18,098 nucleotides of DNA from VRUE01 sp035318745 (lineage in GTDB: Bacteria; Actinomycetota; Thermoleophilia; Solirubrobacterales; 70-9), in contig DATHEA010000029.1 of assembly GCA_035318745.1 (NCBI GenBank), positions 1-18,098 of the forward strand, given 5' to 3'. The position numbers and the translations under genes are program-made. The notes beneath the pieces are model-generated. The model had not been told where the DNA came from. It saw only the letters and a program-made list of their open reading frames with translations, and did not search any database. Position 1 is the first letter of the stretch. Every line of letters starts with the position of its first letter. Of the stretch, positions 1 through 8,300 are shown piece after piece.

Positions 1-137
1 ACGTCCTCTTTCTCGATCTCGACGTCGTAGACGAGGCCCAGGGAAACGAAGTCGAGCCCCAGCTCGGGATCGATCACCTCCTCGAGCGCCTCGATCACAT
101 CGTCTTCGGTCAGCGCTTCGGTCTGGTTCTCAGGCAT
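1..137 (-). CDS. MIP18/DUF59-family Fe-S assembly factor (SufT/PaaD-like), partial
   Basis: This is the N-terminal 45 residues of a protein that leaves the window at its left edge. It starts at ATG 137-135. The visible protein begins MPENQTEALTEDDVIEALEE and continues with VIDPELGLDFVSLGLVYDVE. The D-P-E-L-G and S/D-L-G-L-V-Y-D pattern is the hallmark of the MIP18/DUF59 domain. In this family the domain helps deliver or mature Fe-S clusters, as in SufT. The start overlaps the end of the upstream acetyltransferase gene by 8 bases, so the two are probably translationally coupled. The family call is firm from the motif; the exact member cannot be told from 45 residues. Confidence 0.85.
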   Translation of the reverse strand, partial: MPENQTEALTEDDVIEALEEVIDPELGLDFVSLGLVYDVEIEKED

Positions 138-702
138 CGGCCAATGGTAGCCGGGGCCGGCCCTCGGGCGGCAGCGGCTCGGCCGGAAGTCTCTCGCCAG
201 GCGGCGTCAGCTCGAGTTGCCACCAGCCGACGTCCCGCCAGGCGCCATCCTTCCAGCCGATCCGCCGGTAGACCCCGACCGGGACGAATCCCATGCTCTC
301 GTGGAGGGCGACGCTGGCCTCGTTGGGCAGGGTGATCCCCGCGCAGGCGACGTGGAAGCCCTGTCTTCGTAGCCGCCCAACCAACTCGCTATAAAGCGCC
401 CTTCCGCAGCCGTCGCGGCGCTGCCCCTCGGCGACGTAGACCGAGACCTCCACCGCCCAGCGATAGGCGGGACGCGAGCGGTGAGGGCAGGCGTACGCGT
501 AGCCGATCACCTCTCCCCTGCGCTCGGCGACGAGCCAGGGGTAGGTCGCCGCCATGGTGGCGATCCGCTCGGCGAACTCGGCGGGGCTGGGGGGGTCTTC
601 CTCAAACGAGGTCGCACCGGCCTCGACATAGGGCGCGTAGATCGCGACGCAAGCGGGGGCGTCGCGGTCGGGATCGGCGGTGCGGATTCTCGCTGGCTTC
701 AA
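130..702 (-). CDS. GNAT N-acetyltransferase, phosphinothricin-acetyltransferase-like
   Basis: About 190 residues, probably an acetyl-CoA-dependent N-acetyltransferase of the PAT (phosphinothricin/methionine sulfoximine) branch of GNAT. The fold starts at ARIRTADPDRDAPACVAIYA, followed by the PAT-typical TSFEEDPPSPAEFAERI. The acetyl-CoA loop is visible as EVSVYVAEGQRRDGCGRALY (Q/R-x-x-G-x-G/A), and the C-terminal VALHESMGFVPVGVYRRIGW is also family-like. I chose TTG 702 because no ATG or GTG lies near the start of the domain; farther upstream the frame becomes arginine-rich and does not look like protein. The gene overlaps the next one (DUF59) by 8 bases. The true substrate is unknown; many PAT homologues act on amino-acid analogues or have housekeeping roles. 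Confidence 0.85.
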   Translation of the reverse strand: MKPARIRTADPDRDAPACVAIYAPYVEAGATSFEEDPPSPAEFAERIATMAATYPWLVAERRGEVIGYAYACPHRSRPAYRWAVEVSVYVAEGQRRDGCGRALYSELVGRLRRQGFHVACAGITLPNEASVALHESMGFVPVGVYRRIGWKDGAWRDVGWWQLELTPPGERLPAEPLPPEGRPRLPLADA

Positions 703-713
703 TTCTGGCCAGG

Positions 714-723
714 AGAATAGGCT
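714..723. promoter_or_regulatory. Overlapping divergent -10 elements
   Basis: Two TANNNT hexamers overlap back to back in the 29-bp gap between the acetyltransferase and the 131-residue gene. TATTCT (minus, 714-719) lies 11 nt before TTG 702, and TAGGCT (plus, 718-723) lies 8 nt before ATG 732. Both would give very short or no 5' leaders. This rests on hexamer match and spacing only; no convincing -35 boxes were seen. Confidence 0.35.
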
Positions 724-731
724 GCCGCGCC

Positions 732-1127
732 ATGGGCGAAAACACCGGCCAGGTTCAGCGGCGGTCCATCGGCATCGTCTTCTCCGACGGCGGCCTGCTG
801 GCGCTGAGCGCAGTGCGGCCACCGCGGTCCAGCGAGCACGGCGACGAGCAGGTGGCGGCGGTCCTCTGCGGCGCCGACGGCGCCCCGGTCGAGGTCTCCG
901 AGGCATTGCTCTCGACCGAGTACGGGCCCGACGGTGTGCAGCGGCGGGCGACGCTCGAGCTCTGGACGGACGGCGAAGAGGGCCAGCCGATGCGCGGCGC
1001 CGGCACCCTGATCAGCGCCGCCAAGGTGCGCCGGCCCGGGCTGGTCGCGGAGATCGCCTTCTTCCGCTGGTCGGTCGAGGGACGCGAGGGACTCGGCCAC
1101 TACGAGCTGGTCCGCGCCGATGACTGA
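732..1127 (+). CDS. Hypothetical protein, 131 aa
   Basis: I do not recognise this protein. It starts at ATG 732 (MGENTGQVQRRSIGIVFSDG). The composition looks like a small mixed alpha/beta domain with alternating hydrophobic strands (VAAVLCGADGAPVEV, RATLELWTDG, LVAEIAFFRWSVEG). There is no signal peptide, membrane segment or metal-binding cluster. It is probably a real gene: its end overlaps the HAD phosphatase start by 8 bases (ATGACTGA), a normal arrangement for translational coupling, and it has a TANNNT box 8 nt before the start. It may act with or regulate the phosphatase; that is only an inference from linkage. Confidence 0.7.
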   Translation: MGENTGQVQRRSIGIVFSDGGLLALSAVRPPRSSEHGDEQVAAVLCGADGAPVEVSEALLSTEYGPDGVQRRATLELWTDGEEGQPMRGAGTLISAAKVRRPGLVAEIAFFRWSVEGREGLGHYELVRADD

Positions 1128-1764
1128 GGTCGGCAGCGGAATCGAGGCGGTGATCTCCGACTTCGGCGGCGTCCTGACCACCCCCCTGATCCAATCCTTC
1201 ATGTCCTTTCAGGACCAGACCGGGATCACCACCGAGGTCCTCGGCAAGGGGATGCAGGCCGCGACCGAGGCCAACGGCGACAACCCGCTCTTCGAAATGG
1301 AGCGTGGCGAGATCACCGAGGTCGCCTTCCTGGAGAAGCTCACCGACAGCCTCGAGCCACTGCTCGGCCACAGGCCGGAGATGCACCGCTTCAAAGAGAT
1401 CTACTTCGAGGCGCTGGACCCCAACCCGCCGATGATCGAGCTGATGCAGGAGTTGAAGGCCGCGGGCTACCGGATGGCGATGCTGACCAACAACGTCAGG
1501 GAGTGGGAGCCGCTGTGGCGCCCGATGCTCCCCGTCGACGAGATCTTCGAGACCGTCGTCGACTCCGGCTTCGTCGGCTGCCGCAAGCCCGAAGCAAAGA
1601 TCTACGCGGTCACGCTCGACCGGATCGACCTGCCGGCCGAGTCCTGCCTCTTCGTCGACGACGTACTGGTCAACTGCGAAGGCGCGGAAAAGGCCGGCAT
1701 GACAGCCGTCCACTTCCAGGACAACGAGCAGGCGATCGCCGACGTGCGTGCGGCGCTCGCCTAG
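1120..1764 (+). CDS. HAD superfamily hydrolase (YihX/epoxide-hydrolase-N-like phosphatase)
   Basis: 214 residues, full length for a HAD subfamily IA phosphatase. Motif I is VISDFGGVLTT with nucleophile D14, motif II is T123 in AMLTNNVREW, motif III is K156 in GCRKPEAKIY, and motif IV is the DD pair at 180-181 in LFVDDVLVNCEGAEKAG. An alpha-helical cap lies between motifs I and II. In motif I the second aspartate of the usual DxD is glycine (D-F-G-G-V), as also seen in the YihX/soluble-epoxide-hydrolase-like branch (YihX itself has D-L-G-N-V). It probably dephosphorylates a small sugar or organic phosphate; the substrate is unknown. It is coupled to the gene upstream and shares the CTAG at its stop with the convergent gene downstream. 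Confidence 0.9.
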   Translation: MTEVGSGIEAVISDFGGVLTTPLIQSFMSFQDQTGITTEVLGKGMQAATEANGDNPLFEMERGEITEVAFLEKLTDSLEPLLGHRPEMHRFKEIYFEALDPNPPMIELMQELKAAGYRMAMLTNNVREWEPLWRPMLPVDEIFETVVDSGFVGCRKPEAKIYAVTLDRIDLPAESCLFVDDVLVNCEGAEKAGMTAVHFQDNEQAIADVRAALA

Positions 1765-2216
1765 TTGTCGCTGCCGGCCCGATCCCAGACGTAGAGCTCT
1801 ACGGCCTCGACCGCCAGCTCCATCAGGCGCGGCTGGGAGAGCAGTCCGAGGACGAGCTCCAGGGCGTCGTCTTCGGTGACACCGGCGTCGACTGCCTCCT
1901 CGCCGCGGAATCCTGCGGCGAGCTTTAGCGCCTCGCGACGGTTGTCGCCGAGCGATCCGAAGGCACCCATGAGGAAGTCGCGGTTGGGGACAGGCTGGCC
2001 CAGCTCCAGCGAGCCGTGCCAGGCGGCGAGCATCGAGAGGTCGTGCTCGTCGAGCTCGGAGAGCGCTTTCGCGTAGTGGACCTCGAGCTCGTCGTCGGGA
2101 ATCTCGTCGACCCAGGAGCGGACGGCCTCGCCGAGGAGCTGCCGGCGCGCTTCGCGGCCGATCGAGTCGGAGATCGCGCGGATCGCGTCGGCTGGGTCTA
2201 CGAAACAGAGGGACAT
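1761..2216 (-). CDS. Hypothetical acidic helical protein, 151 aa
   Basis: I do not recognise this family. It starts at ATG 2216 (MSLCFVDPADAIRAISDSIG) and is strongly acidic and mostly helical, with no transmembrane segment and only one cysteine. The composition (many Glu, Asp, Leu, Ala) and regular helices argue that it is a true coding frame. Its TAG stop shares the palindromic CTAG at 1761-1764 with the stop of the convergent HAD gene, so the two mRNAs overlap at their ends. A TAAATT box lies at 2228-2233, 11 nt upstream of the start. It diverges from the helicase-nuclease operon at 2354. Function unknown. Confidence 0.65.
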   Translation of the reverse strand: MSLCFVDPADAIRAISDSIGREARRQLLGEAVRSWVDEIPDDELEVHYAKALSELDEHDLSMLAAWHGSLELGQPVPNRDFLMGAFGSLGDNRREALKLAAGFRGEEAVDAGVTEDDALELVLGLLSQPRLMELAVEAVELYVWDRAGSDN

Positions 2217-2278
2217 TTGCTGCGCTCAATTTAGAGGGGCGGGAAGACGGCAAAGCGGAGGCGGGAAATGCGCCAATT

Positions 2279-2296
2279 GCGGCTTCCTGAAGCCGC
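2279..2296. repeat. Perfect 8-bp hairpin in divergent intergenic region
   Basis: GCGGCTTC-CT-GAAGCCGC is an 18-nt perfect palindrome-like hairpin in the 137-bp divergent region between the 151-residue gene and the helicase-nuclease operon. It could be a regulator site or a cruciform. It directly abuts the 23-nt motif at 2292-2314 that recurs at 14265-14287. Confidence 0.5.
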
Positions 2297-2314
2297 CGCC
2301 AGGTGTGCGCGGGG
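2292..2314 (+). repeat. Dispersed 23-nt intergenic motif, copy 1
   Basis: A 23-nt stretch whose core is AGGTGTGCGCGGGG (2301-2314), preceded by GCCGCCGCC. It matches 14265-14287 at 22 of 23 positions; the one difference is T2304 against C14277. Both copies are intergenic. The GCC triplets are low complexity, but the right half is not. Confidence 0.5.
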
Positions 2315-2353
2315 GGTGTCACGACCGGCTCCTATGCTGGGTCGCTTGCCGCT

Positions 2354-5326
2354 ATGCCGCTGAAACTGATCCAAGGACCACCCAACTCCGGTCGCGCCGA
2401 CCGGATCCAGGACCTCTTCCGCGAGGCGCTCGACCGAAGCCCGGTCCTCGTCCTGCCGACGCTGGACGACGTCTTCCGCTTCGAGCGCAGCCTGTTGGCG
2501 TCCGGCGCCGCCCTCGGCGGCTCGGCGATGACCTTCGGCGAGCTCTTCCGCGAGGTCGCACGCTGCAGCGGCGCGCCTTCAGGCGGGGAGCTGACGCCCG
2601 CCCAGCGCCTGGCTGGCGTTTCGACCGGGATCGCCGCGGCCGGGGAAGGGCTGGGACCGCTGCGACGCTCCGCCGCCCGGCCCGGTTTCGCGATCCCGTT
2701 CGAGCGCCTGCTCGACGAGCTGCAGAGCGCCGGCCTCGATCCCGCCTCGCTGGGATCGGGGGCACAGACGCTCGAGTCCTCTGCCTACCTTGACGATCTG
2801 ACCAGCCTGTTCGCCGCTTACGCCGAGGTGCGAGATCGGCTCGGGCTGCACGACGTGCACAGCATCGCCCTCGACGCGATCGCGGCGCTGCGGAGGGCCC
2901 CCGAGAGCTGGCGGGAACGGCCGGTCTTCTTCTACGAGCCGGGCGACCTCACCCCGAACCAGCGTCGCCTGATCGAGGCGCTGAGCGCGGCTGCCGAGGT
3001 GACCGTCGCCATCCCCTACGAGGAGGACAACGCCGCGCTCGCCACCCGGGCCACGCTGCTGGAGGGACTGCGCGCGATGGCGACCGAGACCGAGGTCCTC
3101 GATGGGCCGGCAGTGCTCGAACCCTTCGGCATCGATCCCCTCCTCGTCCACCTTCAGCGCGAGCTCGGCCGGGTCGAGCAGGCGCGGCGGGCGCCGGGCG
3201 AGGCGCTGGTGCTGCTGCGGTCGGCGGGCGAGCGAGGCGAGGCGGAGGCGGTCGGTGCAGAGGTGGCGAAGCTGATCGCCGGTGGCGCCGATCCTGCGGC
3301 GATCGCGATCGCCGTGCGCGACCCGGCGCGGCGCGGGCCATTGCTCGCGGCCGTGCTCGAGTCCTACAACATCGGAGTGGCGCTCGAGGCGGAGATCCCG
3401 GTCGCCGGAACCTCTGTCGGAGGCACGCTTATCGCGCTACTGGAAGCGGAGCTCGGCAGCGGCCGTGCCGCCGACCTGCTGCGCTTCATGCGTGGCCCCA
3501 GTGGCCTGCCCTCGAGACAGGTCGACTGGTTCGAGCGCGCCGTGCGCCGTCGCCGCCTGGTCGGGGCGACCGCGGCACTGGAGCTGTGGGGGGAGCGACA
3601 TGAGCGCCTGCCGGGCGACGTCGAGCGGGTCCGGCAGGCGGCGCAGGAGAGCCCCGCCGCCCTGGCCGCCGTGCTGGCCCGCCTTGCGACGACGATGGCC
3701 TCGCGCCCCATACGCGGCGAGGAGGACGGGCCGGCGCCCGCACGTGGCGACGGCCTGGAGCTGCGCGCCGCCGCCGCGATCTCCACCGCGCTCGGCGACC
3801 TGGCCAAAATCCCACAGCTGGCGCCGCCGGCAACGCAGCTGGCGGCGACCCTGCGCGAGCTCCGCTTCGACGCCTGGAGCGGACCGGTCGAGGGCCGGGT
3901 ACGGATCGCCAGCCCCTACCGGCTCCGCGCCTCCCGCTTCGAGTACGCCTTCGTCGCCTCGCTCCAGGACGGCGAGTTCCCGCGGCGCGACCGCGCCGAG
4001 GATCCGTTCCTCTCCGAAGCGCAGCGCCTCGCGCTCGGCCTCGAGCCCCGCCGCGACCCCGACGCCGAGGAGCGCTACCTCTTCCACGCCTGCCTGGCGC
4101 TGCCCAACCGACGGCTCTTCCTCTCCTACCGTGACAGCGACGAGAACGGCGTCGCCGAGCCGCGCTCGCCCTTCCTCGACGAGGTCCGCCGCCTGCTCGA
4201 TCCCGCACCGGAGGACGGAGAGGCCGATGCAGTCGAGGCGGAGCTGACCGTCTCCCGGGACCTGACCCGGGTGCTCCTGCCGCGACATCTGGCCGCCTCG
4301 GAAGCTGAGCTGGACAGAGCCGGGAGGGCCGAGGCGGCGAGCCGTGCCCCCGGCCCCCTCTCCAACCCGGCCGTGCTTGGCGCCCTCGCCGCCGTCCCCG
4401 CCTACGGCGGCACCACCCTGGAGGGGTTCGACGTCTGCTCCTACCGCTGGTTCGTCTCGCACGAGCTCGACCCCCAGCCGCTCGACCCCGCTCCGGACCC
4501 CCTCGTCCAGGGCGGCCTGATGCACGCCGTGCTCGACCGCCTCTACCGCGAGCGGCCGGGCGGCGACCCCCTCCCCCGCCCCGGCTCGCTCGGCGCCTGG
4601 ATCGGCCGGGCGCGCGAGCTGGCTGGCGAGGTTGCTGGGGAGCGCGGACTGGGGACTCATCCCGCCGAGCGGGCGATCGCGCGCCGGGTCGAGGGCCTGC
4701 TGGCCCGCTTCCTCGCCGACGAGGCCGGGCGCGAGACCGGCGGCTATGAGCCCTGGCTGCTGGAGGCTGGGTTCGGCGAGGCCGAGACGGCCGAACGACC
4801 GGTGCTCGAGATCGACGACTGGGGACTGCACGGGGCGATCGACCGAGTCGACCGCGCGCCCGACGGCAGCGCGCTGGTCCTCGACTACAAGCTCTCCCGC
4901 GTGGTCACCCCACGCGAGAAGTTCGAGGAGCAGGCGAAGCTGCAGCTGCAGCTCTACCTGATCGCGGTCGCCGAGCACTGGGGCGCCGATGCGGTCGGCG
5001 GCCTGTACCACCCGTTGCGCGGGACGTCGTCGCGACGGCCCCGTGGGGTCGTGCTCGGGGAAGCCGCGCCGCGGCTCGCCTCCTACCGCCTCTACGACAA
5101 AGACCTGGTCGACCGCGAGGGCTTCGAGGAGATGCTCGCCGACGCTCGCCGACGCGCCGGTGAGATCGTCGCCCGCATGCGCCGCGGTGAGATCCGCCGC
5201 GACCCGGGGCCGCGGCGCGGCCTGCGCGGCCACGACGTCTGCCCCGCCTTCTGCGAGTTCGCGCCGATCTGCCGTCGCGACCGGGCGCCGGCCGATGCCG
5301 AGGACGAGAAGTGGGAGGAGCGATGA
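2354..5326 (+). CDS. PD-(D/E)XK nuclease subunit of an AddAB/AdnAB-like helicase-nuclease
   Basis: About 990 residues, an AddB-like partner of the helicase encoded next. The N-terminus (MPLKLIQGPPNSGRADRI) has the layout of a Walker A loop, but the lysine is R14 and the Ser/Thr is A15, so ATP hydrolysis here is probably lost or weak. The middle resembles a degenerate UvrD-like scaffold. The C-terminal RecB-type nuclease shows H724 (GGLMHAVLDRLY), D830 (GAIDRVDR) and D844-Y-K846 (LVLDYKLS). Cysteines 695, 963, 967 and 973 fit the Fe-S staple of AddB and AdnAB. I start at ATG 2354, 17 codons inside a longer GTG frame, because the conserved motif begins directly after it. No clear Shine-Dalgarno is visible. 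The stop overlaps the next start (ATGA). The complex likely resects double-strand breaks. Confidence 0.88.
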   Translation: MPLKLIQGPPNSGRADRIQDLFREALDRSPVLVLPTLDDVFRFERSLLASGAALGGSAMTFGELFREVARCSGAPSGGELTPAQRLAGVSTGIAAAGEGLGPLRRSAARPGFAIPFERLLDELQSAGLDPASLGSGAQTLESSAYLDDLTSLFAAYAEVRDRLGLHDVHSIALDAIAALRRAPESWRERPVFFYEPGDLTPNQRRLIEALSAAAEVTVAIPYEEDNAALATRATLLEGLRAMATETEVLDGPAVLEPFGIDPLLVHLQRELGRVEQARRAPGEALVLLRSAGERGEAEAVGAEVAKLIAGGADPAAIAIAVRDPARRGPLLAAVLESYNIGVALEAEIPVAGTSVGGTLIALLEAELGSGRAADLLRFMRGPSGLPSRQVDWFERAVRRRRLVGATAALELWGERHERLPGDVERVRQAAQESPAALAAVLARLATTMASRPIRGEEDGPAPARGDGLELRAAAAISTALGDLAKIPQLAPPATQLAATLRELRFDAWSGPVEGRVRIASPYRLRASRFEYAFVASLQDGEFPRRDRAEDPFLSEAQRLALGLEPRRDPDAEERYLFHACLALPNRRLFLSYRDSDENGVAEPRSPFLDEVRRLLDPAPEDGEADAVEAELTVSRDLTRVLLPRHLAASEAELDRAGRAEAASRAPGPLSNPAVLGALAAVPAYGGTTLEGFDVCSYRWFVSHELDPQPLDPAPDPLVQGGLMHAVLDRLYRERPGGDPLPRPGSLGAWIGRARELAGEVAGERGLGTHPAERAIARRVEGLLARFLADEAGRETGGYEPWLLEAGFGEAETAERPVLEIDDWGLHGAIDRVDRAPDGSALVLDYKLSRVVTPREKFEEQAKLQLQLYLIAVAEHWGADAVGGLYHPLRGTSSRRPRGVVLGEAAPRLASYRLYDKDLVDREGFEEMLADARRRAGEIVARMRRGEIRRDPGPRRGLRGHDVCPAFCEFAPICRRDRAPADAEDEKWEER
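5314..5320 (+). promoter_or_regulatory. Shine-Dalgarno of the UvrD-like gene
   Basis: A purine run, GGAGGAG, lies just before ATG 5323, inside the end of the upstream gene. It decides for ATG 5323 over the in-frame GTG at 5311, which would lie before this site. Confidence 0.7.
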
Positions 5327-8300
5327 GCGAGCGCACACCGACCCCGGAGCAGTCGCTGGCGATCGAGGCCCGTGGCCACGACGTCCTGGTCGAGGCCGGG
5401 GCGGGGACCGGCAAGACCGGGGTCATGGTCGATCGCTACTGCCGCCTCGTCTGCGACCTCGGTGTCGCCCCCGACGCGATCCTCGCCTTCACCTTCACCG
5501 ACAAGGCGGCGACCGAGCTGCGGCAGCGCATCCGCGCCGAGCTCGAGCTGCGCGCCGTCGGGGAGTCACAGCGCGCCCGTGAGCTGCTGGCGACGATCGG
5601 CGGGGCCTGGGTGACGACCATCCACGGCTTCTGCAACCGGCTGCTCGCCGGCCACCCGGTGGCGGCCGGGGTCGACCCGCGCTTCCGCGTCCTCGACACG
5701 CCAGAGGCCGAGCGGGCCGCGCGCGAGGCGTTCGACGACGCCCTGGCCGAATTCCTCGCCGGCGGAGATGAGGCGCGCGAGCGAACCGTCGCCGCCTTCG
5801 AGATCGCCGGCCTGCGGGCGATCGTCAGCGGCATCCACGCCGAGCTGCGCAGCCGCGGAGCCGCCGCCCCTCGCCTGCCGGACCCACCCACCCCAGATCC
5901 CGAAGCCGCCGTCCGCCGAGCCGCTGCGGTCGCGGCGGAGACGCTCGAGGAGCTGAAACCGACCAACTCCAATCGCGAACTGGTCGAGCGGGCGCTGGCA
6001 GTGCTTGGCGACGACGTCCCGGACCTCGACGAGCTGACTGCGCTGAGAACCGACAGCAAGGCGAAATCGATGAGCGCCTACCGCGAGGCGACCGATGCGG
6101 CCGTCGCCCGAGCCGCGGAGGCCGGCGAGGGAGGCGAGGCCTACCGGCACATCGCCGAGCTGCTAGCCCTCTTCTCCCAGCGCTACGAGGCGGTCAAGGA
6201 GCGCCGCGAAGGGCTCGACTTCGAGGACCTACAGCTGCGCGCCGTGCGCCTGCTCGAACGCGAGGAGATCGGCAACGCCTACCGGGCGCGCTTCAGCCAC
6301 CTGCTGGTCGACGAGTTCCAGGACACCAACCGGCTGCAGCTGCGCTTGATCGAGGCACTGCGCGGGCCGCGATCGGAGTTGATGGTCGTCGGCGACGAGC
6401 TGCAGTCGATCTACGGCTTCCGCCACGCCGATCTCGACGTCTTCCGCGAGCGGCGGCGCGCGATCGAGCAGAGCGAGGACGCGGCGGCGATCGAATTGAG
6501 CGGCAACTTCCGCTCCCGCCCGGAGGTGATCGGCGCCGTCAATGCGATCGGCGAGAAGCTGCTCGGCGACGCCTTCCATCCGCTGCGCGTCGGCGGCCTG
6601 CCACAGCTGCGCGAGCCGCCCGGCGCGGGGCCGGCGGTAGAGCTGCTGCTGACCGCACGGGACGGCTGGGACGGCGAGGGGATCGACTTGGCGCCGGCAA
6701 CCGACGCCGACACCCCACCGAACCACCTGGCCGAGGCGCGCTTCCTCGCTGCGCGACTGAGCGAGCTGGTCGAGAGCGGCGTCGAGCGTGGCGAGATGGT
6801 CGTCCTGCTGCGTGCCTTCACCCACCTTGATGCCTACGAGGACTCGCTGGAGCGCGCCGGCCTGCGCCCCTACACGATCGGCGGTCGCGGCTACTGGTCC
6901 CAGCAGCAGGTCGGCGACGTCTGCGCCCTGCTGGCGACGATCGCCAACCCGCTCGACGACCAGGCCCTGTTCGGCGCTCTCGCCTCCCCCGCCTGCGGCG
7001 CCGCTCCGGACACGCTCTGGCTGCTGCGCGCGGCGGCGGGCCGGCGGCGACATGTCTGGCCGGCGCTCGAGCGGGTGGCGGGCCTGGAGGAGGCTGAGCT
7101 GGAGGACCCCGAGCGACTGGTGGAGATTCCGCAGTCGGAGCTGACCTTGCTGCGCGACTTCGCGCGGACGGTCGGCGAGCTGCGCGCCCGCGCCGGGCGG
7201 CTGGCGCTGGCCGACCTGATCGACACCGCGATTGCCGAGACCGGCTACGACCTGGCGGTCTTGATGCGTCCCTCAGGCGAGGCGCGCTTCGCCAACGTGC
7301 GCAAGCTGATGCGGCTGGCGGGCGAGTTCGAGGCCCGCGAGGGGCGCGATCTGCGCGGTCTGCTCGACTTCCTCTTCGCCCGCGCCGAAGCCGACGCGGA
7401 GGCGGAAGCTGCAAGTGCGATCGAGGGCCACGACGGGGTGCGGATCATGACCGTGCACAGCGCGAAGGGGCTCGAGTTCGGCGTCGTCGCCGTCCCCAGC
7501 CTCTCGCGACGGCTGCTGGCCGGGTCGCGACTTCCGGCGCTGACGTTCGGCCACGAGCAGGCGGACCCGCGGGTGGGGCTGCAGCTGCGCCGCCTCGGGG
7601 CGGCCTCGCTCAACCTCTTCGCGCACGAGGAGCTATGCGCGGAGACGCAGCAACGCGATGCGGCGGAGGAGCTGCGCCTCTTCCACGTCGCCGCGACCCG
7701 GGCGCGCGAGCGGCTGATCCTCAGCGGCGTCGCGATGCCCCAGCCGGGACGGGCGACGCAACCCGGAACACCGGTGATCGAGCGGATCCTCGACGGCTTC
7801 GAGGTCGACCGCGAGCGCGACTCGGCGATCGAGATCCCCGCCCCGCGGCCTCGCGAGGGGCTCGACGTGAGCCTCGAGCCCTCCCAGATCGCGGTGCGGG
7901 TCAGCCTGCCTTCCCCTGAGCGAGCTGCCGAGCTGACGGCGGCGCGACGCGAGCCCGCGATGCCGGCACCGCTTGGCGAGGGCGAGGCGCCGCTGCCGGC
8001 GCGCCGCACGCCGGCGGTCCCCAACCGCCCCCTCTCCTACACGGCGATCGCCGCCTACGAGGAGTGCGCGTACCGCTTCTACATGGAGCGCGTGCTCGGC
8101 CTCGGCGACCGCGGTCGAGGTTTGGTGCCCATACCGACTCAAAACTCGACCGCAAGCGATGAAGGTGAGGCGGGACAGCGAGACGAAGCGGCTGCCCGGG
8201 GCACTGCCGTCCATTCGTTGCTCGAGTGGAGCGCCGCCAACGAGTGGCGCAGGCCGAGCGCCGACCTGGTTCGAGGCCATGCAACTGCTGCGGGACTCAC

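Noticed and set aside
703..906. Upstream extension of the acetyltransferase
   Set aside because: It is Arg/Pro-rich, overlaps the divergent 131-residue gene and lies before any GNAT fold element.
1012..2322. A 436-codon open frame on the minus strand over the HAD gene and the 151-residue gene
   Set aside because: Its first half is Arg/Ala/Pro-rich and it overlaps two better-supported genes in full.
2303..2353. GTG start 17 codons upstream for the AddB-like gene
   Set aside because: The added residues are not motif-bearing, cover the 23-nt repeat and a -10-like TATGCT (2333-2338), and precede the conserved start MPLKLIQGPP.
3437..5338. A 633-codon open frame on the minus strand across the AddB-like gene
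   Set aside because: It is a shadow: the plus-strand frame shows nuclease and Fe-S motifs, while this frame has no motif or sensible domain. Long antisense frames are expected in GC-rich DNA.
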